From contig NZ_JACHJK010000032.1 of the NCBI RefSeq assembly GCF_014203595.1, positions 1 to 38,277 on the forward strand: a stretch of DNA of 38,277 bases, written 5' to 3'. The position numbers were made by a program, and so were the translations under genes. Positions 9,101 to 17,260 of this stretch are shown here, piece after piece; the stretch's first letter is position 1; the number at the start of each line of letters is the position of its first letter. Source of the stretch: Streptomyces echinatus (GTDB lineage: Bacteria > Actinomycetota > Actinomycetes > Streptomycetales > Streptomycetaceae). The notes below the pieces were generated by a model. It was not told the DNA's origin. It ran no database searches and saw only the letters and a list, made by a program, of their open reading frames with translations.

Positions 9101-12100
9101 TTCGAGGAAGGTGTCGGCGCCGTTCGCGGCCAGAGTCGTGACGGCGTCCGCGAAGCGCACGGTCTGCCGTACGTGCCGTACCCAGTAGTCGGCGGAGCCC
9201 AGTTCGGCCGCGGTCGCCTGGGCGCCGGTGAGGGTGGAGACGATCGGCACGGCCGGTTCGGCCGCCTCGATGCCGGTCATGACCTCCCGGAAGGCGGCCA
9301 GCATGGGCTCCATGCGGGGCGAGTGGAAGGCGTGCGAGACGCGCAGCCCGCGGGTGGTGGTGAAGTGGGCGGCGACCTCGGCGACGGCGTCCTCGTCGCC
9401 GGAGACGACCACGGCGCGGGGGCCGTTGACGGCGGCGAGCCCGCACCGCCCGTCCAGCAGCGGTGTCACCTCCTCCTCCGGCGCCTGGACGGCGACCATG
9501 GCGCCGCCCTCGGGCAGGGCCTGCATGAGCCGGCCCCGGGCGGTGACGGCGGTGACGGCGTCCTGCAGCGACCACACGCCCGCGACGTGCGCGGCGGCGA
9601 ACTCGCCGACGGAGTGGCCCGCCAGCCAGTCGGGGCGCAGCCCGAAGGACTCCAGCAGCCGGTAGAGGGCGACCTGGGTGGTGAACAGCGCGGCCTGGGT
9701 GTAGGCGGTCTGCTCCAGGGTCTCGGCGTCGTCGCCGAACACGACGTCGGTCAGGGGGCGTTGCAGGTGCTTGTCGAAGAGCGCCGCCGCGCGGTCGAAG
9801 TGCTCGGCGTAGACGGGGAAGGCGTCGTACCAGTCGCGGCCCATGCCGGGGCGCTGGGCGCCCTGGCCGGAGAACAGATAGGCCAGGGTGCCGTCGGTGG
9901 CGGAGCCGGTGACGAGCAGGCCGGGTGCCTCGGTGCCGTGTGCCAGGGCGTCCAGCGCGGTGGCGGCCTGGTCCTCCCCGGTGGGCAGCAGCACGGCCCG
10001 GTGCGGATGGGTGCCCCGGGTGGTGGCCAGGGCCAGGCCGAGGTCGGCGGGGGCCGCGCCGGTCAGCTCCAGCAGGCGGCGGGCCTGGCCGCGCAGGGCC
10101 TCGGGGGAGCGGGCGGAGACGGGGAGGGCGAGCACCGGCGGTACGGCGCCCGGGTCCGTCCGCGGGGGCTCCGGGTCGGTGAACTCCTCAAGGATCACGT
10201 GGGCGTTGGTGCCGCTGATCCCGAACGAGGACACCCCCGCCCGCCGGGCCCGGCCGGTCTCGGGCCACGGGCGCCGCTCGGTGAGCAGGGCCACGGCTCC
10301 GGCGCTCCAGTCGACCTGCCGGGACGGCGCGTCGACGTGCAGCGTCTTCGGCAGGACGCCGTTGCGCATCGCCATGACCGTCTTGATGACACCGGCGACG
10401 CCGGCGGCGGCCTGGGTGTGCCCCATGTTGGACTTGACCGAGCCCAGCCACAGGGGCTCGTCGCGGTCCTGGCCGTAGGTGGCGAGCAGGGCCTGGGCCT
10501 CGATCGGGTCGCCGAGGGTGGTGCCGGTGCCGTGCGCCTCGACGGCGTCGACGTCGGCCGGGGCGAGCCCGGCGGCGGCCAGCGCGGCGCGGATGACGCG
10601 CTGCTGCGAGGGGCCGTTGGGCGCGGTCAGGCCGTTGGAGGCGCCGTCGGAGTTCACGGCGGAGCCGCGGACCAGCGCCAGCACGCGGTGGCCGTTGCGG
10701 CGCGCGTCGGACAGCCGCTCGACGACGACCACTCCGACGCCCTCGCCCCAGCCGGTGCCGTCGGCGGCGGCCGCGAAGGACTTGCAGCGGCCGTCGGCGG
10801 CCAGTCCGCGCTGCCGGGCGAAGTCGACGAAGGTGTCCGGTGTCGACATGACGGTGACGCCGCCGACCAGGGCGAGGTCGCACTCGTCCTGCCGCAGGGC
10901 CTGGGCCGCCAGGTGCAGGGTGACCAGCGAGGAGGAGCAGGCGGTGTCGACGGTGACGGCCGGCCCCTCCAGGCCGAGGGCGTAGGCGACGCGGCCGGAG
11001 ACGACGCTGCCCAGGCTGCCGTTGCCGAGGTAGGCGGCGAGGTCCTCGGGGACGTCGGCGAGCCAGGTGCCGTAGTCGTGGTACATGACGCCCGCGAACA
11101 CACCGGTGCGGGAGCCGCGCAGCCGCTGCGGGTCGATGGCGGAGCGCTCCAGCGCCTCCCAGGACACCTCCAGCAGCAGCCGTTGCTGCGGGTCCATGGC
11201 GGTGGCCTCGCGCGGGCCGATGCCGAAGAAGCCTGGGTCGAACTCGGCCGCGTCGTACAGGAAGGCGCCTTCGCGGGTGTAGGTACGGCCGAGGGTGCCG
11301 GGCTCCGGGTCGTACAGCGCCTCGGTGTCCCAGCCGCGGTCGTCCGGGAAGCCGCCGACCGCGTCCACGCCGTCGGCGACGAGCCGCCACAGGTCCTCCG
11401 GGGAGCGGACCCCGCCGGGGTAGCGGCAGCCCATGCCGACGATGACGATCGGATCGTCGTCGCCGGCCGTGTTGCGGACGGCGGGGGCGGTCTCCTGCGC
11501 GCCGGCGCCGAACAGCGTGTCGCGGATGTGGCCGGCGAGGACGCGGGAGGTGGGGTGGTCGAAGACGAGGGTGGCGGGCAGCCGGAGCCCGGTGGCGGTG
11601 TTCAGCCGGTTGCGCAGCTCGACGGCGGCCAGCGAGTCGAAGCCCAGGTCGGTGAAGGCCCGTCCGGGGTCCACGGCGGACGGCCCGTCGTGCCGGAGCA
11701 CGGCCGCCACCTCCGTACGGACCAGATCGAGCAGGGCGCGGTCGCGGTCGGCGGCGGACAGTGCGGCGAGCCGTCCGTCCGTGGCCGTGGCGGGCGCGGT
11801 GGCGCTCGCCACGGCCCGGCGGGTGACCGGGCGGACGAGCGTGGTGAGCAGGGGCGGCACGCCGTCGGGGCGGCGGCGTACAGCGGTGGCGTCGATCTCC
11901 ACGGGCACCAGGTGGGGTGCGCGGGAGCGGAGGGCGGCGTCGAACAGCTCCAGGGAGCGTTCGGCGGACAGGCCGGGGATGCCGTGGCCCGCGATGCGTT
12001 CCCGGGCGGTGTCGTCGAGCGCGGCGCCCATGCCGCTGTCGGTGGCCCACAGGCCCCAGGCGAGCGCGGTGGCCGGCAGGCCGAGGGCGGCGCGGTGTGC

Positions 12101-15100
12101 GGCGAGGGCGTCGAGATAGGCGTTGGCGGCGGCGTAGTTGCCCTGGCCGGGGCCGTCGAGGACGGCGGCGAGGGAGGAGAACAGCACGAAGTGGGCGAGG
12201 TCGCGGTCCCGGGTCAGCTCGTGCAGGTGCCAGGCGCCCAGTGCCTTGGCGTGGAAGACCTCGTCCGTCATCTCGTCGGTGAGGGTGTCCACGATGCCGT
12301 CGCGGACGGTGCCCGCCGCGTGCACCACGGAGTCGACGGGGTGCTCGGCGAGCAGACGGCGCAGCGCCTCGCGGTCGCCGACGTCGCAGGCGGCCACGGT
12401 CACCTCGGCGCCGAGCGCGGTGAGTTCGTCGCGCAGTCCGGGGGCGGTGCCGCGGCGCCCGGCGAGCACCAGGCGGCGTACGCCGTGGGCGCGGACCAGG
12501 TGCCGGGCGAGGAGCGCGCCGAGGCCGCCGGTGCCGCCGGTGACGAGGACGGTGCCCCAGTCGGCGGCGGGCGCGTCCCCGTGCGGATGTGCCGTCAGCC
12601 GGGGCACCGTGAACTGCCCGTCGGTGAGGGCGAGTTCGGGTTCTCCGGTGGTGAGGATCCGGCGCAGTTCGGCGTCGGAGGGCAGCGCCTCGTGCTGGAC
12701 GAGGACGTAGCGGCCGGGGTTCTCCGCCTGGGCGGAGCGGACCAGCCCGCGGACGGCCGCGTGGGCGGGGCTGTCGGCCGGGGTGACGACGACGAGCCGG
12801 GTTCCCGCGAGGCGTTCGTCCGACTGCCAGGTGCGCAGCAGAGCCAGCACCTCGTGGACATGGGCGCGCGCTTCGGCGGCGTCGGCGCCCGCCGGGCCGG
12901 GCACACGGTGCACGACGGCGTCCGGGGCGGGCCGGTCGAGCAGCGCGTCGATTCCACCGGTCCCGCCGTCCAGGACGGCGGTACGCAGCGGTGCGGTGGC
13001 CGCCGGCCGGGGGTACGGCGACCACCGCACGGTGTACAGGACGTCGCCGGCCGGTACGGGGCGGGAGGTCAGGGCCTCGATGTCCGCCACCGGGGCGCCG
13101 GTGGCGTCGGCGAGGTGCAGGGCGATGGTGTCGTCGCCGCGGCGGCTGATCCGCACGCGGAGGGCGGTCGCGCCGGTCGCGTGCAGGGTGACCCCGGCCC
13201 AGGCGAACGGCACCAGCACCTCGGGGCGCGCCGGGGTGTCGAGGTCGGCCGCGTGCAGCGCCGCGTCGAGCAGCGCGGGGTGCAGGCCGAACCCGGTGGC
13301 GTCGGCGGCGGTCTCCTCGGGCAGGGCCACCTCGGCGTAGAGGTCGTCGCCGTGCCGCCAGGCGGCGCGCAGCCCCTGGAAGGCGGGCCCGTAGCCGTAG
13401 CCCTGCGCGGCGAGGTCGGCGTAGACGCTGGTGGTGTCGAGCGGCCGGGCGTCACGCGGCGGCCACACGGTCGGGTCGGCGGTGGCCTGTGTCGCCGGGG
13501 CCGCGGCCGTGGTGGTGAGGGTGCCGGCGGCGTGCTGGGTCCAGGGGGCCGCCTCGGCGGCGCGGGTGTGGACGGTGACGGCGCGCCGGCCGGTGTCGTC
13601 GGGTTCGCCGACAGCGACCTGGACGGCGACGTCGTCGTCGGCGCGCAGCACGAGCGGGGTGCCGAGGGTCAGCTCCTCCAGGGTGTCCGCACCGACGTGG
13701 TCGCCCGCGCGGAGGGCGAGTTCGACGAAGGCGGTGCCGGGGAACAGCACCCGTCCGGCGATGACGTGGTCGGCGAGCCAGGGCTGGGTGCGGGGGGAAA
13801 GCCGGCCGGTCAGTACGGCACCCTCGGCGCCGACGGCGACCACGGCCGCGAGCAGCGGGTGGCCCGCGGGGAGCTGGCCGAGGCCCGTGGCGTCGCCGGC
13901 GGTGCGCTGCTCCAGCCAGAAGCGGCGCCGCTGGAAGGGGTAGTGGGGCAGGTCGACGCGGCGTCCGCCCAGGCCGGCGAAGTGCCGTCGCCAGTCGACG
14001 GGGACGCCCCGGGCGTGCGCGGCGGCGAGCGCGGCGACGGCCTCCCGGGCCTCGGACCGCTCACGCCGCAGCACGGACAGGAAGGCGGTGCCGGGTGCGT
14101 CGGTGCAGTCGGGGCCCATGGCGGACAGCACCGCGTCGGGGCCGACCTCGAGGAACGTGCGCACCCCGGCGTCGGCGAGCGTGTGCACGGCGTCGTGGAA
14201 GCGGACCCGGGCGCGGACGTGTTCCACCCAGTACTCGGGGTCGCACAGCTCCGCGGTGACGGGGGCGCCGGTGACGGTCGAGACGACCGGCAGCTTCGGC
14301 TCGGCGTAGTCCAGGACGTGCGCGACGCGCCGGAACTCGGCCAGCATGGGTTCCATCAGTGGCGAGTGGAAGGCGTGGCTGACCCGCAGGCGCTTGGTGT
14401 CGTGGCCGCGCGCGGCGAGCTCGGCGGCGATGCGCTCCACGTCGGCGGCGTCGCCGGAGACGACGACGGCGGCGGGTCCGTTGACGGCCGCGATGCCGGT
14501 GCGCGGGGTGAGCAGCGGCGTCACCTCGTCCTCGGTGGCGCGTACGGCGACCATGGCGCCGCCCTCGGGGAGTCGGCCCATGAGCCGGCCGCGGGCGGCG
14601 ACCAGGATCGTCGCGTCCTGGAGGGTGAGCACGCCGGCCACGTGGGCGGCGGCGATCTCGCCCACGGAGTGCCCGGCGAGCTGGTCCGGCGTGAGGCCCC
14701 AGCTCTCCAGCAGGCGGTAGAGGGCGACCTCCAGGGCGAACAGGGCGGGCTGCGCGTACTCGGTACGGTGCAGCAGCCCGGCCTCGGGGGTGCCGGGCTC
14801 GGCGAACAGGACGTCCTTCAGCGGCCGGTCGAGCTGGAGGTCGAAGTGGGCGCAGGCGTCGTCCAGGGCGTCGGCGAACACGGGGTGGGACGCGGCGAGT
14901 TCGCGGCCCATGCCGGTCCGCTGGCTGCCCTGCCCGGTGAACAGGAAGCCGAGTTCGCCGTCGGCGCGCGCGGTGAGGGGCGTGGCGCCGGAGGCCAGGG
15001 CGTGCAGGGCGGCGCGCAGTTCCGGGCGGTCGGCGGCGACGAGGACGGCCCGGTCGGGCAGGGCGGCCCGGGTGGTGGCCAGCGAGTGGGCGAGGTCGAG

Positions 15101-17191
15101 CGGACCGGCCTGGTCGACCAGGGACAACAGGTCGGCCGCACGCGCCCGCAGAGCGGCCTCGCCCCGGGCCGACAGCACGAAGGGCAACGGTGTCACACCG
15201 GCCACGGCGCAAGCACCGGAGTCGGCGTCGACGGCAGCACCGGTGTCGGCGTCGCCATCGGTGGCCGTCGGCCCGGTCTTCGACCGCTTCGGCACGCCGC
15301 TCGGCTCCGCGGAGGCACCGCCCCCGGGCTCCCGCCGCGCCGCAACGCCGTCGTCCACGGGATCCGGTCGTTCCGCGGTGCCGCCCACCACCGGCTCCCG
15401 CGGCGAGACGAGACCACCGCCCCCGGCCTCCGGCCGCTCCGCGAGACCGCCGACCACCGGCCCCCGCCGGTCCACCGCGCCGTCGGTCATCGGCTCACGG
15501 TCGGGGTCGTCGGCGTCCGCGGGATCCGGTTGTTCCACGATCACGTGTGCGTTCGTTCCGCTGACGCCGAAGGAGGACACGCCGGCCCGTCGGGGGCGGC
15601 CGGTGTCGGGCCACGGGCGCTGGGCGGTGACGAGTTTCACGGCCCCGGAGGACCAGTTGACGTGCGGGGTGGGCGTGTCGACGTGGAGGGTGGCCGGTAT
15701 CCGCCCGTGGCGCATGGCCAGGATCGCCTTGATCAGGCCCGCGGCGCCGGCGGCAGCCTGGGTGTGGCCGAGGTTGGACTTGACCGAGCCGAGCAGCAGC
15801 GGAGCCTCGGCGGGCCGGCCCTGGCCGTAGGTGGCGAGCAGCGCGGTGGCCTCGATGGGGTCGCCGAGCCGGGTGCCTGTGCCGTGCGCCTCGACCATGT
15901 CGACGTCGGCGGCGGCAAGGCCGGCGTCGGCGAGCGCGCGGCGGATCAGCCGTGCCTGCGCGGTGCCGTTGGGTGCGGTCAGGCCGTTGGAGGCGCCGTC
16001 CTGGTTGACGGCGGAGCCGCGGACGACGGCCAGCACCCGGTGCCCTGCGCGCCGCGCGTCGCTCAGCCGCTCCAGGACGAGCACACCGACGCCCTCGGCG
16101 AATCCGGTGCCGTCCGCGGCGGCGGCGAACGCCTTGCAGCGGCCGTCGGCCGCGAGACCGCGCTGCCGGCTGAAGGCGGTGAACACGCCGGGTCCGCCCA
16201 TCACGGCCACGCCGCCCGCGAGCGCCAGCGAGGACTCGCCCTGCCGCAGCGAGCGGCACGCCAGGTGGACGGCGACCAGGGAGGCGGAGCAGGCGGTGTC
16301 GACGGTGACGGCGGGTCCCTCGGCGCCCAGCACATAGGCGACCCGGCCGGAGATGACGCTGTTGGCGTTCCCGGCGAGCAGGTAGGCGTCGAGCCCGTCC
16401 GGGGCGTCGTGCAGGCGCGGGCCGTACTCCTGGATCTCGGCGCCGAAGAACATGCCGGCCGGGGTGCCGCGCAACGCGGTGGGATCGATGCCGGCGTCCT
16501 CCAGGGCCTGCCAGGAGGTCTCCAGGACGAGCCGCTGCTGCGGGTCCATACCGAGCGCCTCGCGCGGGCTGATGCCGAAGAAGTCGGCGTCGAACTCGGT
16601 GGCGGTGTCGAGGAATCCGCCGCTGCGGACGTAGGTGCTGCCGGGCACCTCGGGGTCCTCGTCGTACAGGGCGTCCAGGTCCCAGCCGCGGTCCTGGGGG
16701 AAGCCCGACAGCACCTCGCCCTCCTCGGCCAGCAGGCGCCACAGGTCGGCGGCCGAGGAGATGCCGCCGGGGAAGCGGCAGCCGATGCCGACGACGGCGA
16801 TCGGTTCGTCGGCGGCGCCGTCACCGGCCGGTTCGGCGGGTTCGTCCGTGGTGCCGTGGACCTCCGCCAGCAGCCGGGCGGCGAGGTCGTGGACCGTGGG
16901 GCAGTCGTAGGCGAGGCCGACCGGCAGGTCCAGGCCGGTGCGCTCGGTCAGGCGCCGGTGCAGGTCGACCGCGGCGAGCGAGTCGAGGCCCTGCGCGGCG
17001 AGCGGGACGGCCGTGTCGAGGGCGTCCACCGTGCCCGGCCGGGCCGTCTCGATCGCCTCGGTGACGGCGGTCCGCACCAGTTCGGTGACCAGCCTGCGGT
17101 GCTGGGACGGTACGGCCGTGGCGAGCCGCCGTGCCAGAGCTGAGTCGTGTCCGGGCCCGTTCATCCACGCATCTCCACTTTCGGCCGACAC
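6140..17191 (-). CDS. Type I modular polyketide synthase PKS B: loading ACP plus two extension modules (VinP1-type)
   Basis: First assembly-line subunit, 3683 residues. A lone loading ACP (Ser71 in GLDSL) precedes module 1: KS (Cys301 in TACSAS), AT (Ser842 in GHSVGE, HAFH, malonyl type), DH (His1142 in HVIAGRVLFP), KR (Tyr1686), ACP (Ser1853). Module 2: KS (Cys2085), AT (Ser2527, HAFH, malonyl), DH (His2828 in HAVLGTVLVP), KR (LDD, Tyr3397), ACP (Ser3560), then a C-terminal docking tail ending in a DLVRAALD-type helix. An N-terminal ACP with no KS or AT before it is what the Vin system uses to receive its aminoacyl starter from a discrete acyltransferase. Both modules should leave double bonds. 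KR1 lacks the LDD motif (it has VRD). The module 1 KS-AT linker is about 110 residues, unusually long and repetitive. Start: GTG at 17191 behind GGTGAGG; an ATG at 17164 behind GTGGAG is also possible. Confidence 0.96.
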   Translation of the reverse strand: MSAESGDAWMNGPGHDSALARRLATAVPSQHRRLVTELVRTAVTEAIETARPGTVDALDTAVPLAAQGLDSLAAVDLHRRLTERTGLDLPVGLAYDCPTVHDLAARLLAEVHGTTDEPAEPAGDGAADEPIAVVGIGCRFPGGISSAADLWRLLAEEGEVLSGFPQDRGWDLDALYDEDPEVPGSTYVRSGGFLDTATEFDADFFGISPREALGMDPQQRLVLETSWQALEDAGIDPTALRGTPAGMFFGAEIQEYGPRLHDAPDGLDAYLLAGNANSVISGRVAYVLGAEGPAVTVDTACSASLVAVHLACRSLRQGESSLALAGGVAVMGGPGVFTAFSRQRGLAADGRCKAFAAAADGTGFAEGVGVLVLERLSDARRAGHRVLAVVRGSAVNQDGASNGLTAPNGTAQARLIRRALADAGLAAADVDMVEAHGTGTRLGDPIEATALLATYGQGRPAEAPLLLGSVKSNLGHTQAAAGAAGLIKAILAMRHGRIPATLHVDTPTPHVNWSSGAVKLVTAQRPWPDTGRPRRAGVSSFGVSGTNAHVIVEQPDPADADDPDREPMTDGAVDRRGPVVGGLAERPEAGGGGLVSPREPVVGGTAERPDPVDDGVAARREPGGGASAEPSGVPKRSKTGPTATDGDADTGAAVDADSGACAVAGVTPLPFVLSARGEAALRARAADLLSLVDQAGPLDLAHSLATTRAALPDRAVLVAADRPELRAALHALASGATPLTARADGELGFLFTGQGSQRTGMGRELAASHPVFADALDDACAHFDLQLDRPLKDVLFAEPGTPEAGLLHRTEYAQPALFALEVALYRLLESWGLTPDQLAGHSVGEIAAAHVAGVLTLQDATILVAARGRLMGRLPEGGAMVAVRATEDEVTPLLTPRTGIAAVNGPAAVVVSGDAADVERIAAELAARGHDTKRLRVSHAFHSPLMEPMLAEFRRVAHVLDYAEPKLPVVSTVTGAPVTAELCDPEYWVEHVRARVRFHDAVHTLADAGVRTFLEVGPDAVLSAMGPDCTDAPGTAFLSVLRRERSEAREAVAALAAAHARGVPVDWRRHFAGLGGRRVDLPHYPFQRRRFWLEQRTAGDATGLGQLPAGHPLLAAVVAVGAEGAVLTGRLSPRTQPWLADHVIAGRVLFPGTAFVELALRAGDHVGADTLEELTLGTPLVLRADDDVAVQVAVGEPDDTGRRAVTVHTRAAEAAPWTQHAAGTLTTTAAAPATQATADPTVWPPRDARPLDTTSVYADLAAQGYGYGPAFQGLRAAWRHGDDLYAEVALPEETAADATGFGLHPALLDAALHAADLDTPARPEVLVPFAWAGVTLHATGATALRVRISRRGDDTIALHLADATGAPVADIEALTSRPVPAGDVLYTVRWSPYPRPAATAPLRTAVLDGGTGGIDALLDRPAPDAVVHRVPGPAGADAAEARAHVHEVLALLRTWQSDERLAGTRLVVVTPADSPAHAAVRGLVRSAQAENPGRYVLVQHEALPSDAELRRILTTGEPELALTDGQFTVPRLTAHPHGDAPAADWGTVLVTGGTGGLGALLARHLVRAHGVRRLVLAGRRGTAPGLRDELTALGAEVTVAACDVGDREALRRLLAEHPVDSVVHAAGTVRDGIVDTLTDEMTDEVFHAKALGAWHLHELTRDRDLAHFVLFSSLAAVLDGPGQGNYAAANAYLDALAAHRAALGLPATALAWGLWATDSGMGAALDDTARERIAGHGIPGLSAERSLELFDAALRSRAPHLVPVEIDATAVRRRPDGVPPLLTTLVRPVTRRAVASATAPATATDGRLAALSAADRDRALLDLVRTEVAAVLRHDGPSAVDPGRAFTDLGFDSLAAVELRNRLNTATGLRLPATLVFDHPTSRVLAGHIRDTLFGAGAQETAPAVRNTAGDDDPIVIVGMGCRYPGGVRSPEDLWRLVADGVDAVGGFPDDRGWDTEALYDPEPGTLGRTYTREGAFLYDAAEFDPGFFGIGPREATAMDPQQRLLLEVSWEALERSAIDPQRLRGSRTGVFAGVMYHDYGTWLADVPEDLAAYLGNGSLGSVVSGRVAYALGLEGPAVTVDTACSSSLVTLHLAAQALRQDECDLALVGGVTVMSTPDTFVDFARQRGLAADGRCKSFAAAADGTGWGEGVGVVVVERLSDARRNGHRVLALVRGSAVNSDGASNGLTAPNGPSQQRVIRAALAAAGLAPADVDAVEAHGTGTTLGDPIEAQALLATYGQDRDEPLWLGSVKSNMGHTQAAAGVAGVIKTVMAMRNGVLPKTLHVDAPSRQVDWSAGAVALLTERRPWPETGRARRAGVSSFGISGTNAHVILEEFTDPEPPRTDPGAVPPVLALPVSARSPEALRGQARRLLELTGAAPADLGLALATTRGTHPHRAVLLPTGEDQAATALDALAHGTEAPGLLVTGSATDGTLAYLFSGQGAQRPGMGRDWYDAFPVYAEHFDRAAALFDKHLQRPLTDVVFGDDAETLEQTAYTQAALFTTQVALYRLLESFGLRPDWLAGHSVGEFAAAHVAGVWSLQDAVTAVTARGRLMQALPEGGAMVAVQAPEEEVTPLLDGRCGLAAVNGPRAVVVSGDEDAVAEVAAHFTTTRGLRVSHAFHSPRMEPMLAAFREVMTGIEAAEPAVPIVSTLTGAQATAAELGSADYWVRHVRQTVRFADAVTTLAANGADTFLELGAAPVLTALGPDCLPDAEDTAFIPTARKDTPQLSGLLAALAAVHTRGPAVDWAVLYETYAGRRVELPTYAFDHRPYWLPTATVTAGDAAGHGLAAAGHPLVSARLDLPGDAGLLLTGRISTATHPVLAEHAVLGTVLVPGAALVDLALHAGRLTGRPVLDELTLQAPLVLDADTAVRLQVAAGADGTVEIHSRAENAPADEEWTRHATGTLTGPAPAPRPAPAPAPGAWPPPGATPVDTTGLYPRLHAEGYDYGPVFRGVRAAWRQGDTLLAELELPASAAQDATRHTLHPALLDSALHVTSLLDDEPGERSPGIALPFAWTGVTVHATGSRTARVRVTPGPDGTRIALTDTEDRPLATVESYVTRPVTADRLTPQRRHLYTVTDEPLPVTAGRPDRRTWAVLGDHDLGLGVPVHAGPDALGATVPDVVILPVTAPHAEGERLPGAVRTALDRTLRTLRAWSAGERYAGSTLVVLTGGGLADAAVHGLVRAAQAEDPGRILLVARAAPDGPVPDRAALAALLDSGEPEARWRDGRAHAPRLVRAPDSPVPDRPWGTVLVTGGTGGLGALVARHLATRHGVTRLVLTSRRGPAAPGAAELLADLRESGADAEIVACDVADRTALAALLGAHPVDSVVHTAGVLDDGLVSALTPARLDTVLRPKADAAWHLHELTRDRRLAHFVLFSSAAGTIDASGQGNYAAANVFLDALAAHRAALGLPATSLAWGLWSGGGMGAGLDAAGTQRIARSGIGALDPAEALELFDTAVAAGTPALVPVRLDTAVLRRRGDDLPAVLRTLAGGTVRPDRDDRARTLGERLADLPAADHEHTVLEAVRTEVAAVLGHAGPAAVEPRRAFTELGFDSLAAVELRNRLNTASGLRLPSTLIFDYATPAALAGHLLERLLPDTGDTADTEDTADGAAAHGDDELHALISAIPLARIREAGLLDSLLKLSEQVPAPAPDPAPDIRSMAVADLVRAALDRSGTR
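15195..15535 (-). repeat. Expanded KS-AT linker of PKS B module 1 with degenerate tandem repeats
   Basis: Coding repeat inside PKS B. Between the KS end (NAHVIVEQ) and the AT linker (PLPFVLSARG) there are about 110 residues instead of the 15-30 in the other modules of this window. Three degenerate units of about 22 residues occur at roughly 15295-15485, with cores GPVVGGLAERP, EPVVGGTAERP and EPGGGASAEP. The stretch is rich in G, A, P, E, R and D and probably disordered. Confidence 0.75.
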
Positions 17192-17214
17192 CGGTTTTCC
17201 TCACCTTTTTCCAC

Positions 17215-17260
17215 ACCGTAGTGACGGCCCCCGAAAGGCCACACCCTTAACCACCCCTAG
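17215..17260 (-). promoter_or_regulatory. Predicted promoter of PKS B with 18-bp direct-repeat box (site 1)
   Basis: In gene direction the box CTAGGGGTGGTTAAGGGT (17260 to 17243) holds two TARGGG half-sites 10 bp apart. A candidate -10 TACGGT (17220 to 17215) follows after 22 bp. The box overlaps the TAG stop codon of the upstream mutase gene, so PKS B seems to have its own promoter at the end of the starter operon. The same layout occurs at three other start regions in this window. Confidence 0.6.

Noticed and set aside
15295..15485. CRISPR array or mobile-element repeat in PKS B
   Set aside because: The repeats are degenerate, in frame, about 66 bp apart and have no spacer-repeat structure; they are a coding linker expansion.
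8525..17143. Very long open frame (2872 codons) on the plus strand opposite PKS B
   Set aside because: It mirrors the high-GC codon bias of PKS B; its sequence is low-complexity G, A, V, D, R with no domain, while the minus frame has all PKS motifs in order.
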